Of a stretch of 40,091 bases of DNA, positions 39,007 through 40,091 are shown one piece after another. The notes beneath the pieces were generated by a model, which did not search any database, had not been told where the DNA came from, and worked only from the letters and a program-made list of their open reading frames with translations. Location of the stretch: contig CANFOR010000002.1 of assembly GCA_947448675.1 (NCBI GenBank), positions 1 through 40,091 on the forward strand, read 5' to 3'. This DNA comes from Betaproteobacteria bacterium (GTDB lineage Bacteria > Pseudomonadota > Gammaproteobacteria > Burkholderiales > Burkholderiaceae_C). Both the position numbers and the translations under genes were made by a program. Every line of letters starts with the position of its first letter. The first letter of the stretch is position 1.

Positions 39007-39870
39007 ATGCACAATTTATACGAACACGATTTGAACCCCATAAGCAGACATCGGCAATGCGTAAACCATCCAGGTACACCCCACATTACCGCAGCATGCC
39101 TTGAGCGTCGATACTATTTATTGACACTCTTGGCTGCAGGCTGGGGCCAATCCCATGCCCAAAACAAGCCCCCCAGTGGGTCGGTGCGGGTGGTTGCTGC
39201 GAGTGATCTCAAATTTGCGTTGGACGACTTGGTGGCCCGATTCACCTCGGAAACATCCACGAATGTGAGCCTTTATTTCGGTTCATCGGGTAGTTTGGCA
39301 GCCCAGATACGCCAAGGCTTGCCTGCAGACCTATTTATGTCTGCCGACGAATCGTTGGTCTACGAGTTGCATGCGCAAGGCCTATTGCGCAACACTGGCG
39401 CACTCTATGGCGAGGGCCGCATCGCCCTGATTGCATCGGCACAGTCTCAGTTGCCATTGGATGAAAATTTTTCTGGGGTTCGCACCAACTGGGCCCAAGT
39501 CAACAAATTTGCCATTGCCAACCCTCAACATGCGCCTTATGGTCGCGCAGCCAAAGAGGCCTTGCAAAAATGGGGCGTGTGGGATTTTGTCCAATCGAAG
39601 TTGATCCTCGGTGAAAACATTTCGCAGGCGACCCAGTTCATAACCACTGGTGCCGCCCAAGTCGGCATTACCGCCTTGTCTTTGGCCCTTACCGGAGCTT
39701 TGGCTCCCAGCACGCGATACCTTGTGCTGCCAAATCGTCTGCATTCGCCTTTGAAGCAACGGATGGCGCTTACCAAAAACGCCAGCGAAGAAGCGGCCCA
39801 ATTTTTTGTTTGGCTGCAAAGCCCCGGCAGCAAGTTGGTGTTGCAAAAATATGGGTTTGCAACCCTCTAG
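39007..39870 (+). CDS. modA: ModA-like molybdate/tungstate ABC transporter substrate-binding protein; start codon uncertain
   Basis: 'VRVVAASDLKFALDDLVARFTSETSTNVSLYFGSSGSLAAQIRQGLPADLFMSADESLVYEL...GENISQATQFITTGAAQVGITALSLAL'. N-terminus does not start as a standard signal peptide. Confidence 0.82.
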   Translation: MHNLYEHDLNPISRHRQCVNHPGTPHITAACLERRYYLLTLLAAGWGQSHAQNKPPSGSVRVVAASDLKFALDDLVARFTSETSTNVSLYFGSSGSLAAQIRQGLPADLFMSADESLVYELHAQGLLRNTGALYGEGRIALIASAQSQLPLDENFSGVRTNWAQVNKFAIANPQHAPYGRAAKEALQKWGVWDFVQSKLILGENISQATQFITTGAAQVGITALSLALTGALAPSTRYLVLPNRLHSPLKQRMALTKNASEEAAQFFVWLQSPGSKLVLQKYGFATL

Positions 39871-39882
39871 CAGAGTAAAAAG

Positions 39883-39931
39883 TGGCCAAGTAGCGCACCA
39901 AATCTGCGTGTGACGCTCTATTTTTTATAGC
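39883..39931 (-). repeat. Dispersed element, copy 10 (modA-dac convergent intergenic)
   Basis: Reverse complement GCTAT AAAAAATA GAGCG TCACACGCA GATTTGGTGCGCTACTTGGCCA. Confidence 0.55.
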
Positions 39932-39941
39932 GTCTTGACGT

Positions 39942-40091
39942 TTACTTGATCCACAAACGCAAAGCGTCCCAGGTGCGGCCCAAAAAGCCTGCGGGCTCCA
40001 CCGCTTCGAGCGCCACCAGCGGGGTTTCTACCACCACCTGCTCGCCCACCGTTACTTTCAAGCTGGCCACTGGCTGGCCCAGCGCAAAGGG
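39942..40091 (-). CDS. D-alanyl-D-alanine carboxypeptidase (PBP5/6-type) C-terminus, truncated by window edge
   Basis: Minus-strand translation 'PFALGQPVASLKVTVGEQVVVETPLVALEAVEPAGFLGRTWDALRLWIK*', similar to the PBP5 C-terminal domain and amphipathic anchor; not in the supplied ORF track. Confidence 0.8.
   Translation of the reverse strand, partial: PFALGQPVASLKVTVGEQVVVETPLVALEAVEPAGFLGRTWDALRLWIK

Overview
Betaproteobacterial chromosomal window, Comamonadaceae-like in gene content (inference, not verified). In order: 3' end of a TonB-dependent receptor followed by YcnI/DUF1775 and PCu(A)C copper genes; PhaM-FIST; type II NADH dehydrogenase-like gene; LplT/PlsC-like fusion; a cyclic-nucleotide-binding protein with a small membrane protein; complete F1Fo ATP synthase operon (atpIBEFHAGDC, minus strand); CopD, MBL hydrolase, DUF493, kinase, lipB, thioredoxin, ccdA, lipA; a single-gene HipA/YjjJ-like kinase; DMT exporter; a large Gly-rich lipoprotein; a cluster of three signal-peptide-bearing caspase-like proteins with a CHASE2 membrane protein and an OmpA-like protein; LysR; a small membrane protein; pckG; modA-like gene; and the 3' end of a dacC-like gene. 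The two most interesting signals are (1) the exported caspase triad/CHASE2/OmpA locus (about 27.0-35.2 kb), with ATGA-coupled genes, a perfect EF-hand loop in one caspase, a TolA-like stalk in another and an operator-like dyad upstream; and (2) a degenerate dispersed repeat of about 48-59 bp (core GCTAY-N8-TAGCT-N4-ACGCA) found in both orientations, mostly inside coding sequences, where it contributes signal-peptide and low-complexity segments.
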